From NCBI RefSeq assembly GCF_019649055.1, contig NW_026570269.1, forward strand, positions 682,001 through 746,000: a stretch of 64,000 bases of DNA, written 5' to 3'. Position numbers and translations under genes: made by a program. Origin of the DNA: Paramacrobiotus metropolitanus (lineage: Eukaryota > Tardigrada > Eutardigrada > Parachela > Macrobiotidae). Shown one piece after another: positions 49,020 through 61,317 of the stretch (the first letter of the stretch is position 1; each line of letters opens with the position of its first letter). The notes under the pieces were generated by a model. That model did no database searches. It saw nothing but the letters and a program-made list of their open reading frames with translations, and was not told the origin of the DNA.

Positions 49020-52000
49020 ATATGGAAAAATTGTTTTAAAAGTGTTTACAACTGTGATATTATTTTTATATTGTGAGATTTGAGCAGATGGTCGGTTTCA
49101 CCTTTTAATGGTCGGTTGTACGTACGGTCCGTAGACTCCGTACGTAATAGCAACTAAATGCTTGAGTAAAGAAAAAGTATGTGTATTGTAAATGAGCAAC
49201 GGTATAAATTTTGGCACCCTCCGTTATGATTTTGTGACCATTAATATTTAATGTGCAGTGCCGATTAACCTTTTTTATCGTTTCTCTTTTAACAGCGGCA
49301 ATAGGAGTACGAGTGCTGAAACATTTTACATGATAAAACATTTTAGTTGTTTAGTTGTGTTTATTAAAAATGGACAGATCCAAATCCCAAGCGAGATCGG
49401 TGTCAAGTTTTGCATAAATTTTCATGATTTACCCGCACGATAGCGTTGCGCCCGCCCTGTGGCGACAGCAGTATGCCCACATTGAATCCGCAAGTAAAAT
49501 TTTGAGTTCTGCAAAAAGCCATAAAAACACAAACGGTTTTCTGCGTTCTTATGCCTTGTAGAATACGTCAAATATTGTTGGATTTCCCAGTTTTTGTAAT
49601 AGAAAATTGTTTCAGGGTTATATCTAAAACATTTCTAACAGACCATTATCGAGAATTATGAATAAAATAGCCTATTTTGGAATCAGCGCAACGAGCAGCG
49701 CGCTGGCAATCGTAGTTGCCAAAGCATACAGATACACTCGTACACGCGAATTCATGTTCCCGCGCGCACACCATATTCCTAGTGCCATCGTTCTTCCTTT
49801 TGTTCTTCCAATCACTTGGATTTCATGATGGTGCTCTTGCCATACAACTCCTGACAGTAATAAGTCGAGGAAACAAACTTGGATTTCCTGGAGCTATGAC
49901 GAATTACTGACTTAATTTGATTTAATCTGCACGCAGTGCCATAAGGTAAGAATGCCAATAATAATTATTTTTATCTAATTCTGATATTGGCAAATTTAAA
50001 TTTTATTTTACAACACGTATGGGCTTTTAAAATTTTTTGATAAGTTTTGACAAAACCAGTTAATAATTCATTAAATTATAAATCAAATCTAAAAAAAGCA
50101 AAAAAATTGGACAGTTTACTACTGGGACGGCCCTCTTTTTTTGATTGGCGGAACATGTTTCAGCAAGTTCATTTCGTTCACTGCTAGTGAAGAAGCAGCT
50201 TGTCGTTGCGGAAGCAAAAGTTAGTTGATCAGTCTGAATTTTTTAACTCCAGATGTGATTTCTGACTTTTCAATTGTTCTTCCATTTTTCTGAATAAAAC
50301 GATGGATTATGGTAAAAATTGCTTTTTTTACAGTGTAGTAACAGTTTGCTAACCTTAAACGTGATCAGTTGCAGATACTTTCGAAAACCTGGATATCCAT
50401 GCCTTTCAGCATACACACAGTGTGAACTGAGAAGAAAACGTCCAATTCTGGTGAGTCTTACGATAAATGACTAACAGTTAAGAGGTTTAACTCAACTTTA
50501 ACTGTCTTATTTGATTACTTAAATGATTACCTAAATCAGAACTTTTGAATCCTAACGTTTTTGATACTTATATACAATTTGCAGCATCGTTTTCCAAATA
50601 ATTCTTCTATCGTAGTTTCTGCGCATTGCTGATGTTTCCTGTGGCCGAAATAGCATACTGGCTTTCAGACGGGAATGTCTCTGCATTAAATTATTCAGGT
50701 AATCTATTACGGCATAAACTCTGACAGCATAAATTTGGGAAATCCAGAAATTACAGTGGCTAATGAGTAGCAGGCTCTCGTCAAATTCCTCAATGTTTTT
50801 TGTATATACTGCAGGGAATATCAGCTGCATGACTCTTGGATTTCCGTAGCTTGTGAAGATGGTTAAAAGCGGTATAACTTCAGCAGGTATGCAAACTTGT
50901 TCGTGGTTGTAAATTTTAATGGTCAAATAAAGTAAGGCACTTTTTTATTAATGTCCTGGCGTTGCATAATGAAGGGATCACAACGCTTGCTACTTTCAAA
51001 CACATTTTCACAAGTATGTATTGGTTTTCGCAGATTCTAAGCGTGAGCGCGCAACCAAAACAGGAACGGCATCTTCGTTACGACTTTTTCAAAGGTAATA
51101 TTTTTGGAATTCCAGATTTACAGGAAATTTATTAAAAATCAGCCTCTCAAAAATTTTGTTTTTAAAACGTTACTGATTACAGATTTGGAGGAGAATTTAC
51201 TGATAGACGACGCGTTGGTTCGACCGGGTTTGGGGAGACCAGTTCCTTTTTCAAATATAGTAGCAACTGCAAGATACGATACACCAAAGAAAACTCTTAA
51301 GTACCTTGGATGGCTTCACTTGGATATCCGTGTCAGTTTTATAAACAAGTGATAATTTTCATTATTGTTTTAGCGTTTGATTTGTGACGGCAAAGAATCT
51401 GAATTTTGGAAATCCAAAACGTTGATTTTGATGTTAAAGTTTTTCACAAATTAATAATATTTTCCGGTGAATGAGTGTCATTTCTTTAAGGAGAATAAAA
51501 CCGTAAACTGCAAATGCTATGGTGGGGCAGATTCTAAGAAGTAACCGTATAGAACTGCAGGGCAAATGTGATAAAAATGATTTTTGTTGCGTAAATTATG
51601 CCATATATAAGCTGCAAATGATGTACAGATGATGTGCATTTCATCCCGAAAAAACACACCGGAAGTCCCTAAAACGCATCTTCGCGATACTTCCGCTGCA
51701 ATTTTCGAAGACCAACTAACTACACAAATTCCACACTCGAAATTGCGTAAAATTTAGTATAAATTAACCTAAAATTCATAAATTTTCTGCAATTACTATC
51801 ATGCGGGTTATACTTTTGAGTTGGTTTAGCGGGTGTCGGGAAATTCTGAGCACAAAAGAAATACAATCAGAATACGGAATGACAATGATAAATTGTGTCA
51901 TTTCGTGATTTATGGTGACTTGTGAAGTATTGTTGTTGGATTGTAACGGAGCGCTGTTTTATGGCTTGTAAAAGTGCAAGCGTAGCGTGAAGTACAGAAG

Positions 52001-52602
52001 TAACGGGCAGAGATCAGAAAATTCAATAACTTATGCAAATATTTACCCATCGGCAATGCTTAGTAATTTCAAATCTCTTCTGTTAGTGTTGAATGTTTGT
52101 AAATCATGGCCGACCGGCAACAAGGTTCAAGTTTGTGTTAAGTTTGTTTAACGCGCATATTTTATACGGAAGTGGATTTGCTGATTATTTTAGTTTTTAG
52201 AACTGAAGCTGAAAAATAAGCGCTGTAATTACCACCTATTACGAGTATGTCTACAAGATTACTGAAATTTAAGCTTCCGATTCCACATGTAATAATAATT
52301 ACACATTTACACTGCAGAGTGCGGACTCTTCTTACTCCACCGCCAAATGACACTCGTTGGTTGAATAAGTAAATTATTTTAAAGAATTGTATATGAAATA
52401 TGAATAAATAAGCAATTCCATTTGCAGAAGTATGGTCACAAAATCTTTGAACATATTCGAGGCACAATCCCAATGGATCCACAGCAGGACGTTGACAAAC
52501 ACGATCAAGAAAAACGTTAAAATACGACCACAAAATTAATCACAATACGGGTATGTAGTGATTACTGAATAGTACAATACAGTACCATAGCAGGTATGTA
52601 TG
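49020..52602. other. Intergenic, no gene confidently recognised
   Basis: AT-rich, with YJU2B 3' sequence at the left. A 124-residue minus-strand ORF at 50552-50926 has fairly balanced composition but no recognisable family, signal or splice context. A plus-strand piece near 51180-51290 (DLEENLLIDDALVRPG) is also unassigned. I do not call either as a gene. Confidence 0.4.
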
Positions 52603-52604
52603 TA

Positions 52605-53098
52605 CAAGCCCATCCAACAATTCTTTGACCGCTGTAAGCGGGAATTTAAAGAAACGTGGGCTTGAGCCATTTAATGTGCTTCGACACGTCACGCCACATG
52701 GGTCTGCGTATTCAGCGTAAATAAGCAACAAATCTGCATGTGTTGCAGTTACTGTATCTGTGATATACAACGTAATATGTTTAGCATTATTTATTGCCAT
52801 CATAATTTATATTAATTTTATGCTTTTGTATCAGTATTATCTTTGCTTTGCAATACAATATCGCGGTGGTACTTAATATCCATATTGCTTTCAAATTACT
52901 GATTGCAACATGCCCGGGCTAAAGATGATTGATTCCACGTTGGTCTAATAATGGTCTATTAATTGCGATCTAATATATTATTATTGGTTGAATATTTATA
53001 AATATATCTGCCACTACGCTACGATGCGTATTTGCATTACTGTGCGCGATTTATATGCGCTGCGCTTACAGCGGTCAAAGAATTGTTGGATGGGCTTG
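52605..53098 (+). mobile_element. TA-flanked MITE, copy A (494 bp)
   Basis: Perfect 36-bp terminal inverted repeats (CAAGCCCATCCAACAATTCT... and its complement) with TA on both sides. No transposase is encoded. It appears to match copy B (57459-57952) base for base at the same length, implying recent mobility. TA target sites and short TIRs suggest a Tc1/mariner-type non-autonomous element; the superfamily assignment is inferred. Confidence 0.9.
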
Positions 53099-53100
53099 TA

Positions 53101-55393
53101 GAAAGGACGGTATAGGGTACTTACTTACTCGTACAGTACGTGCAATATGGAAAACCGTATTGTAGAGAGCAGCCGGCACTCATGGTCAGGCCCGACAGTG
53201 CGCACTACGGTTGTTTTCGGTTTGAAAGTGCGGTCATTTCAAAACGGAGCCATACCGAGTGCCACTGCCGATTCGTAATCGAAAACCAAGAACATTGTTT
53301 TTTTCGTTGAAAGTGGCCTAATTTAGGTGTTAATTGAAGTATAAATTTGCAAAGATAAGACATTTGCTGTAGAATTACTTACATTTTTGCCTTTTGCGAT
53401 CGATTTTGAAGGCGGGTGGTTTTGCCTTGTGACTTGAGAACTGATGTGAGGTAATTAAAGTGTATTGCTGATTGCAGCTCTTGCTGTCATTTTTGCATCC
53501 AGCATCCCTTCATTATTTCCTGTAACTGTGGAATATCGATGATTATTAATAGTGACAATCTTTGAGAATCGTCCTTCGATCGAGCAGGTATGTTAAATTA
53601 TCGCGCTGTAGCTAACGTATGCAGTATCGTATGGTCGAATTACGACCTACAGCTTGCTTACGTTAGCATGACATTCGCAACCGTTTCACTGTGGCTGTCA
53701 GTGAGAGTTGACCATGTTCCAATTTAATTTTGATAGTTCCTTCCTTACTGCTTACAAAACTTTTCCATTTTTGAGAACGATATCTGCTTCAGTTGATAGA
53801 ATTAATTTTATTACACTTGTAAGCCCGAATGTCTTGCCAGCTACTGGATGGATAGAAGAGCTGCAGGTTTATCATAATTCACAAATGAAATCAGTTTTTC
53901 TTCGCAGACCGCAGTGATCTGTGGATGGACAGCTGAAGTTCTTCGTCAGCTTTTACTACTGTAGCTTTCAAAGCCTTCGTGAGCAAAAGTAAGTACCACT
54001 GGTCAGGATAAGCAATATTGTGACATCGTAAAAATTAGTTCAGTAATTACGATTTACGGCACTTACAATTTGCACGTACAGTACCTACATCGTGCGTGCA
54101 CCTATTTACGATTAAAGTACTCGTACTGCTTGTTTTTTAACCTCACTGTTTACCTCAGATGAAAGATCTTGGGTTTAAAAAGTTACCATACTTCAGTATA
54201 GAAAGCTTCGAAATTAAAGGTTTAGGCACCGAATTTTTTATAGGATATTCAAATAACAATAACCGTAATATGGTTTTTACCACTATCGGTTGCCTCTAGC
54301 TCGGTCAAAAAAAGAACTGCAAAGAGTACAATAGCCGTTCTTTTGGGAAATTACTAGTACAGTATTTATATAACTGCGTAATGCATTTATCGTACGGTAG
54401 GAGGCACGAGACTAGATTAGTAACCATAAGTAGTTTTTACGGTAGATGAAGATAAATTATGTACGCGCACAGTACTTCAGTGCGCCATTCAAAATATTGT
54501 TGATTATTAGTATTAATTATTATCTGCACGACCTTTACTAAAACATACAGCTAAAGGCTTAAAGCATGGCAGCAGATTCGTTTGCGCTAGTTGATGTTTT
54601 GCCATGCTTAAAGTACTTTTTAAGTACGTCTGCATTAGTCAGTATTAATATACAGTAAAAAATTCAATAAATAATACAAATACTTGTACGTATGGATAAT
54701 TCATAATTCCGTCTTCGCAAAGAAATCCTTACAATATTTTTGTATAATCATTTACTCATAGTTTTTTTCCATGAAATTGTTGGCTACCAATGGGCATCTG
54801 GGATCACAAATTCAGTGTGTATTTTTTAGCATCATCGGATTGAATACTAGTAATCGCAAATATTTTGGACCACAGTTAAAACTTTACCATTAGTAGAAGT
54901 GAACTTCACAAGTCATTTACATACAAACCCGATCTTGCAGTTTGGATAATACATACAAACGGTATAATGGATACGGTATAATAGATACGGTGCATACATT
55001 TCTGTTAAAAATTATACGGTACGTATAAAATTATACCACCATGAAATTACGGAGAAGTGATACCGAAAGGGTGATCGATAACGTAACGTTATTTTTACAT
55101 GATAAAACGTTCTGTCAGGCTTTTCTTGTAGACATATTATATTTGCTCGGTAGCTTTAATATGACAATTTTATTTGAAAATTGCGGAACATGTGGAATCA
55201 ACAGGAAAGTTTAAATTATAGGATCGTGCATTATTCGTGCTTCAGAGGCGGAACGCATTGCTGAATAACGTAAGCTTGGTTGTGGTAATAGGATCTTAAG
55301 GAAAAGGATTGTTATCGAATGACTCGTTTTCCTTAGACATTACTTTTGCCCATGCAGAACAGTCATTTGACCTTCATAAAATTATGATTTCAG
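53101..55393. other. Intergenic upstream of the TIPE gene
   Basis: No coding exon recognised. It probably includes the promoter and 5' leader exon(s) of the TNFAIP8-like gene, since that coding exon seems to start at an acceptor. A candidate leader donor is gtgag/gtaatt near 53452. Confidence 0.4.
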
Positions 55394-55995
55394 TGACCGA
55401 CCGGCAGGCCACCGCTCCACTTCCTCTGCTCCCAAATCCGGCTCCATCCACGGCCAGAAATTTGTCTTTACGTGCCCAAAAGAAAATTCTTGGTTCAGTG
55501 GCTACTAAGAACGTTGTGAAATTGTTCATTGACGACCGGTCAGCGCACTTGCTCGATATTCTCCACCAACTGACTCGCGAATACACGAACAATAAGCGCC
55601 GTGCCGATAAATTGCTCAACTACACCATAAAAACCGCAATAAAACTGGCTGTACTGATTCGCAATGAACAACTGACCGACGCGCAGCTGGTCCGCTGCGG
55701 GGAGTTTCGACGTAAATTCCATCAGGCGGCTGTGACATTTATCAGCTTTCACGAGGTGGACTTTTCCTTTGATAAGGTATACTTGCGGGAGATTATGAAG
55801 GATTGCGGGGAGCTGTTGAAAGGTGTCGTTGAAATGCATCTAACCGGCAAATCACTGCATCGTATTGATGAAGTGTTCAAGTTCTATGGAGATGATGTTT
55901 GGTTGGAGTGGTTGTTTCTGGATAGTCGGCATCGTGATAGTCTGCACGCGGCGGTTATGGATTTGCATCAGCTATTGCGAGATGGCGTCATTTAA
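55384..55995 (+). CDS. TNFAIP8L: TNFAIP8/TIPE-family protein
   Basis: A single exon encodes about 203 residues, the family size. After a short Pro-rich start, the TIPE helical domain runs from LRAQKKILGSVATKNVV through LIDDRS-like LFIDDRSAHLLDILHQL, REYTNNKRRADKLL, KTAIKLAVLIRN, RRKFHQAAVTFISFHEVDF and HLTGKSLHRIDEVF. TIPE proteins form a hydrophobic cavity that binds and transfers phosphoinositides, linking to PI3K signalling, immune balance and cell death. The start is ambiguous: ATG at 55384 is in frame, but a tgatttcag acceptor ends at 55393. If it is used, the first codon could be split as A/TG, giving MTDRQATAP from 55394. The N-terminus alone is affected. Confidence 0.93.
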   Translation: MISVTDRQATAPLPLLPNPAPSTARNLSLRAQKKILGSVATKNVVKLFIDDRSAHLLDILHQLTREYTNNKRRADKLLNYTIKTAIKLAVLIRNEQLTDAQLVRCGEFRRKFHQAAVTFISFHEVDFSFDKVYLREIMKDCGELLKGVVEMHLTGKSLHRIDEVFKFYGDDVWLEWLFLDSRHRDSLHAAVMDLHQLLRDGVI

Positions 55996-56801
55996 GGAGA
56001 ATTCTGGAAATTGTTTTAAACATCCATTGTGTCTTTCTTGCCTCGGCGATCCCGTAATTTTGTACTTACTGATCAGATTAATTTTATTGTCTGCACGAAT
56101 TCCTTCTGCCTACCTTTTTATGTGCCTTCCAAGTTGCAACGTCATTCTAAATTTTGATGCGCAATAACTTTCACACAAAATTTTGTAGTAAACTCGAATT
56201 TTTGTCGATTAGCGAATGTCAACCTCCAAAGTCCAAATTTAGTATTAAAAACTTGGGAAACATATAGATATCAGAATTAGCGAACAAAGCCAAGCAAGGT
56301 ATTTAACCGTAAAGCACGCACGATAAAATAGTTGTTGAATTGAACGCTCACCAGCGGTATGCAGATATAGTACAGTAAATACTTTTATTACTTGTTAGCA
56401 AGCACACATAGTTATTCAAAATTTAATGGAATGTTTTGATGGAAAATATGGAATTTTTTAAGACTAAACAGGACTTAAACTGACCATGCGTTGGCAAGTC
56501 CATAAGATGATTAGAAACAGTTTATTACGTTTTAGACGGTAAGTTTGTAGAATATGAAGATAATAGAGTACAGTATTATTTTAGATTTCGTTGATCATAG
56601 TTTCCCGCTGTAGATCGAGCGGAAGTCAATTTTTGAAACACTACTTGTACATCCTGCTTGTGTTTATTTGAAACGGTGAAAAGCGTTTAAGTAGTAAGTA
56701 AGTACAACTAACGTTAGAACCGCCTGAAAACTGGCTTGTATGTATGGGTCGTAACGTGTTTGAGCGAGCTGGTGTGCGGCACGCGTGTAGGTGCCAGCTG
56801 C
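55996..56801. other. Intergenic after the TIPE gene
   Basis: TIPE 3' UTR and AT-rich sequence; nothing else recognised. Confidence 0.4.
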
Positions 56802-57246
56802 CTCGCATGTACATATACAAGTGGCCAATCTGACTGCCCGTTGATCTCCAAAATTTTGAAAACTTCTCTTTCGTACATCTTCAACGGATCTTTAATCGAC
56901 ATATCAGAAGATGAAGAATTAAATTTAAAACTTTTTGTATCTAGCAAGTAGATATTTATGGCGAATCAAGAAAGTTATGGCCGTTTTGGTTTCTCGTAGA
57001 CTTAGCATAGGCCCGTGAAAGGAGGCGGTGGCTTGCATCCTATGTTAAGTCTACGAGAAACCAAAACAGTCATAACTTTCTTGATTCGCCATAAATATCC
57101 ACTTGCAAAATACCAAAAAGTTTTAAATTGAATTTTCCATCTTCTGATATGTCGACTGGGAAGATCCGTTGAGAAGCAAACGAAAAACGAGCGTTTGAAA
57201 TTTCGAGGTTGACTGGCAGCTGGATCGGCTACTTGTATGTATGCAT
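56802..57246. repeat. Long imperfect palindrome (hairpin), arms about 210 bp
   Basis: The left arm (about 56802-57011) and right arm (about 57038-57246) are inverted copies around a 26-bp spacer. Similarity is very high near the centre (GGCGAATCAAGAAAGTTAT and TTTTGGTTTCTCGTAGACTT occur on both) and decays outward. The arms probably derive from two head-to-head copies of one repeat or from a foldback element. No coding capacity is evident. Confidence 0.85.
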
Positions 57247-57458
57247 GCAAAGAAGTGGAGTTACAGGCATACACGTAAGGGCCTTACGTGGATGGATTTT
57301 TGGCACCGCCTTCACACACGCATACATCTAATTTGCGCGGCAGCGAATCGCCGCGGTGTGGGTTCGGTCATGACGTAACTTGTATAGATGGATCCTTACT
57401 TGTCGGCCATACAAGTAACCAACGCACATGGTCTATTATGACTGTACTGTACATACTA

Positions 57459-57952
57459 CAAGCCCATCCAACAATTCTTTGACCGCTGTAAGCGGGAATT
57501 TAAAGAAACGTGGGCTTGAGCCATTTAATGTGCTTCGACACGTCACGCCACATGGGTCTGCGTATTCAGCGTAAATAAGCAACAAATCTGCATGTGTTGC
57601 AGTTACTGTATCTGTGATATACAACGTAATATGTTTAGCATTATTTATTGCCATCATAATTTATATTAATTTTATGCTTTTGTATCAGTATTATCTTTGC
57701 TTTGCAATACAATATCGCGGTGGTACTTAATATCCATATTGCTTTCAAATTACTGATTGCAACATGCCCGGGCTAAAGATGATTGATTCCACGTTGGTCT
57801 AATAATGGTCTATTAATTGCGATCTAATATATTATTATTGGTTGAATATTTATAAATATATCTGCCACTACGCTACGATGCGTATTTGCATTACTGTGCG
57901 CGATTTATATGCGCTGCGCTTACAGCGGTCAAAGAATTGTTGGATGGGCTTG
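57459..57952 (+). mobile_element. TA-flanked MITE, copy B (494 bp)
   Basis: Same length, orientation, ends and interior as copy A, again with TA on both sides. See copy A for family features. The two copies are 4.4 kb apart, so ectopic exchange between them would be a local rearrangement risk. Confidence 0.9.
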
Positions 57953-58530
57953 TACATATTCAACCTTTGTTAAGTTCCGTTCGCTGTTATGCGGCAAAAA
58001 CCCTTATTACTTGTACAACGTAGAGGAAAAGGCACGAACAAAAATTCTTTTCCATAGTTTGGTCAAACAAAACAATACTAATGTAGATATTTACTGGATT
58101 TCTGTTTTGAAGGTGAGATTGTCGCGGATGTGTAGCCTTCATCTGTACAATAATAAATGGGGGCACCGGAAAATCTGTTATGGCAGGCCAGATGAACAGC
58201 AGTTCGACGGGTCCGAAATTCCTAAATAGTCCAGCCAAGGTGGGCCCTATCCACCTTGGTCTAACCATTCCGTAAAACGACATTTCGGCATGAGACATTG
58301 TGTGTAGTAACTTACATTTTACGATTATACATTTTACGAGTAGTAATATCATGGTACCATATTACTACCATTGGCACGTAACAAAATATACTTACCATTA
58401 GTATTGTACACATGGTAATAAAATAAATTATTTTATAGTATTGTATACCAGTACGGTACAGTATTGCACAGAGTACAATCACTTAATAATAATTATTATT
58501 ATAATAATAATATTAATTATTATACAATTA
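57953..58530. other. Intergenic, with AT microsatellite
   Basis: No gene recognised. An AAT/ATT-rich microsatellite occupies about 58484-58528, immediately before the next inverted-repeat element. Confidence 0.5.
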
Positions 58531-59093
58531 TTGGTGACCACTCCGTACACACCCTTTCACACCCTTTTACTCCGTGCACAACCTTTTGCACTACCTTTTA
58601 TTCCGTGCACAACCTTTTTGAGCACTACCTTTTACTCCGTACACAACCATTCGGCACTACCTTTATCTGCGTGCATCACCTTTTCATTTTTTTAAAAATT
58701 TTTTCACAACAAAGTTATTCCTGGAACTGTCGTTTTTTCGTTAACAGCAGTTGTTGCTGCATATTTCACAGCATCATCGGCAGTTACAAAATCGAATTCC
58801 CATGCATATGAGAAAATAGTTCTAGGCGCCCTTGTGCCGGTTTTTCTTCGCAGGGTTTGGACAGTGCCGCTTTTGAAGGAGCCTGTCCGTAATATAGATT
58901 TCTGTAGTAACATAGATTACAAGTACAGTATATATATAAAAGTTTGGTAGTGCACCGAGTGAATGGTAGTGTCAAAGGCTGTGCACGGAATGAAAGGTAG
59001 TGCCCGAAAAGGTTGTGCACGGAATAAAAGGTAGTGCAAAAGGTTGTGTACGGAGTAAAAGGCTGTGAAAGGTGCGTACGGAGTGGTCACCAA
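58531..59093. mobile_element. 563-bp element with long inverted ends made of short tandem repeats
   Basis: Outermost ends are TTGGTGACCACTCCGTAC and its complement. Each arm is about 150 bp and consists of four to five copies of a roughly 28-bp unit with the core CCTTTTACTCCGTGCACAA. The interior of about 240 bp has no transposase. No target-site duplication is obvious next to the microsatellite. A non-autonomous DNA transposon with subterminal transposase-binding repeats is the best explanation. Confidence 0.78.
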
Positions 59094-60053
59094 ATCTTTA
59101 ATCCGCCGATAGGAGCGAAGGTAGCGAGAAACTGTTATGAGTCAGACCCTCTCTGGTCCTTCGGTGCTGACGTGGGAAACTTTTAGGCTTGACTCCTTAT
59201 GAGACGCCTTACATCAGCTCCGCCCTGATTGGCGAGAATGCTACTGGGCTCCTCGCCGCGCTGCTGGCTGGCCTCCGTACGAGCACTAAACTGTGGCCCG
59301 GGCAAGTGGGCCAGCTACCTATAGTCCGTAGCATTCATACTACGTACTTTTCACATAGACTGCAGTTTTCACGCCAAAATTAATGTACAGTAGTTTCTGT
59401 AACCAGTACGTAGTAGGTGTGTAACTGTGTATGTAGAAATTGTATGTACTGTACAAGAAGGCGTACCAAACGAGTAGTAAGAGCATATCTTGTTTGGTCA
59501 TTCATAGTGAAATCATTTGGCTGTTTAGCAGGCTAGAGTCTCGCTCGTTGTCGGAATTAACCAGACTACAATTAAGCCAGTCTGAGTTCTCAGCCAGACA
59601 AACGGACCATGGAAAACCGCGCTAATGTATTTACCGCACGTTTGAATCTACTGCACATTTCACACATAACGATGCCGCGGGCAAACTCGTTGCACTGGCG
59701 GCTGAATTGTGAATACCTATGACTTCTAAAATAACACGTACTAGTGACACTTGAAAAAATTCTAACATGAGTCTCCGTAAGGTGCCAGAGCCGGTGCCGA
59801 TCCATTTCTTCTAAAAACAGTACAAGCCCGAATAACGGAATACAATTTATGGCAGTATGCATTAGGACTGAACAGGCGCTAAGAAATGGCGCTAAGAACA
59901 TTGCCACAACACTACGTCGGGAGACTGTGGTCGTGAGAAGTGGCTCGAGATCGAAGCCTTCCCCTATAGTTTTTTTAATTTGCCCATTATTCGGCGGATC
60001 ATCGAATTCGCCAAGCGCAAATAGAGGCATGCGCCGGTACCGTACACAAACAC
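59094..60053. other. Unassigned; may hold a last exon of the Ig gene
   Basis: On the minus strand, 59590-59993 reads as an open frame after an ACTATAG acceptor. It contains one long hydrophobic stretch (VVAMFLAPFLSACSVLMHTA, continuing to LVLF), suggestive of a transmembrane segment plus short tail. A phase-0 GTTTAT donor near the end of the Ig exon could join it. This is speculative. The rest, including 59094-59590, shows nothing recognisable. Confidence 0.3.
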
Positions 60054-61203
60054 TCAATGAAACCATTTCGGGTTAAGTTTGGGATAAACCAGCAGCGTCG
60101 TCGTCTCGACGATCCACTCATGTACGCCCTGGTGCGGCCGGAACAGGCACTGCACAAATCCTCCATCCGCTTGTGTAACGGAAGCAAAATACAGTCTAGC
60201 TTGTACCAGCTGTCCGGAGCTGTTGGTGACACCTTCCACGCCGGAGTAGATGTCACGCGGTGGTTCTTTGACGGCCCGCGGGAGCCTGTATGGCTCCTCC
60301 CAGGGACCGGTGACGATGCGGCCGTGGTGGACCCACATCAGATGGTTCTCCAGATTTGTGAGGACGCCGTGCGGGAGGGGCAGCCGGATCCCGCAGGACA
60401 CCGTAACGCGCTGACCCTCGACGGCGCTCACGTAGGCGGCGTCGGGCGCGGCGAAGACATCGTCGCGGTGCGTGATCAGTGGCAGGAGCTGGAAGCGCTG
60501 CAGGATGCGGCGGTGGGGCGTGTACGGGCCAGCGTGTCCGTCGACGCACTTCACGAGGCCGCCGGAGCGCAAGGTGACGTTGCGGACGACGAAGATCAGG
60601 GTGTCGTTGACGCGGCGGAAATTGTAGGACTGTCCCGTGGTGTCTGTATCAGACCTGGACAGTTATGGAAAATATACCCACCGTTAGAGTTACGAGTTAC
60701 AGGGAGCATGCGAGTTACGCTACGAGTTACGCTATTCATGCAAGTGAAACCGAGCGCTGAGTTATACCGCTGAGTTACGCTACCATAGACAATATTGGTG
60801 GAGGTTATACATATACAATATATACAAAGTTACAAACTTCCGCGAGTTACGTTAAAGTTAAGTTTTTTGGGTAGCGAGTTACGATTCAGAGTTACGTTAA
60901 AACTCAAAAACTCTCAAAAAACTCGCGTTAACTTAAAGAGTTAAGTTATAACTGACCAGGTCTGGTCCGTATCCTGCAGCGGACGCGGTTCCCCGGCTTC
61001 GAAGACGACCCGGTCCTGGTGCAGCCAGAGCACGTCGCGCCAGTCGACGCCGGTCGGAACGCGGCAGTGGAACGTCGCGTCCTCTCCAAGGCGCGGTCGG
61101 ACCACCGCGCTGTCCGCCACGACATCGCTCGGGGCCAGGCGCGGCAAGATGATGCGATCGTCCTGTCGGCTGTGCAGCAACGCCTCCGCCACGATGCCGT
61201 TCA
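60054..61203 (-). CDS. Two-immunoglobulin-domain protein (5' end missing)
   Basis: Two minus-strand exons, 60957-61203 and 60054-60654, join across a TG/G codon. The first begins at a CTTAG acceptor with no ATG, so a signal-peptide exon must lie further right. The first Ig domain has ATFHC, the tryptophan in VLWLHQD and the second Cys in GLVKCVDG, and is split by the intron. The second has VTVSCGIRL, LMWVHHG and GFVQCLF. Both look like V/I-set domains of a cell-surface or secreted recognition protein; the family is not identified. Exons are strikingly GC-rich compared with the neighbourhood. The terminal frame ends at 60054, but a further exon with a membrane segment may follow to the left. 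Confidence 0.75.
60688..60947. repeat. Degenerate GAGTTACG repeat in the Ig-gene intron
   Basis: The intron between the two Ig exons contains about nine scattered copies of GAGTTACG or near variants, partly as GAGTTACGCTAC tandems. It is a decayed simple repeat that fills most of the intron. Confidence 0.65.
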
Positions 61204-61317
61204 CTAAGGAGCCATCCAGTTTAATTCTGCTGTTTCACTTCTAAGCTTAAGGGAAGTAACCCGGATACATGCTGTCAGTTTCGTGCACATGTACAAGTAC
61301 TTTCCCTTTCACACACT

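Noticed and set aside
50552-50926. 124-residue minus-strand ORF
   Set aside because: Composition is plausible, but there is no family resemblance, no partner exon and no conserved motif; kept as unassigned only.
52540-52803. 87-residue minus-strand ORF, with a near copy at 57436-57657
   Set aside because: The two ORFs lie within and around the MITE copies A and B; their similarity is that of the non-coding element.
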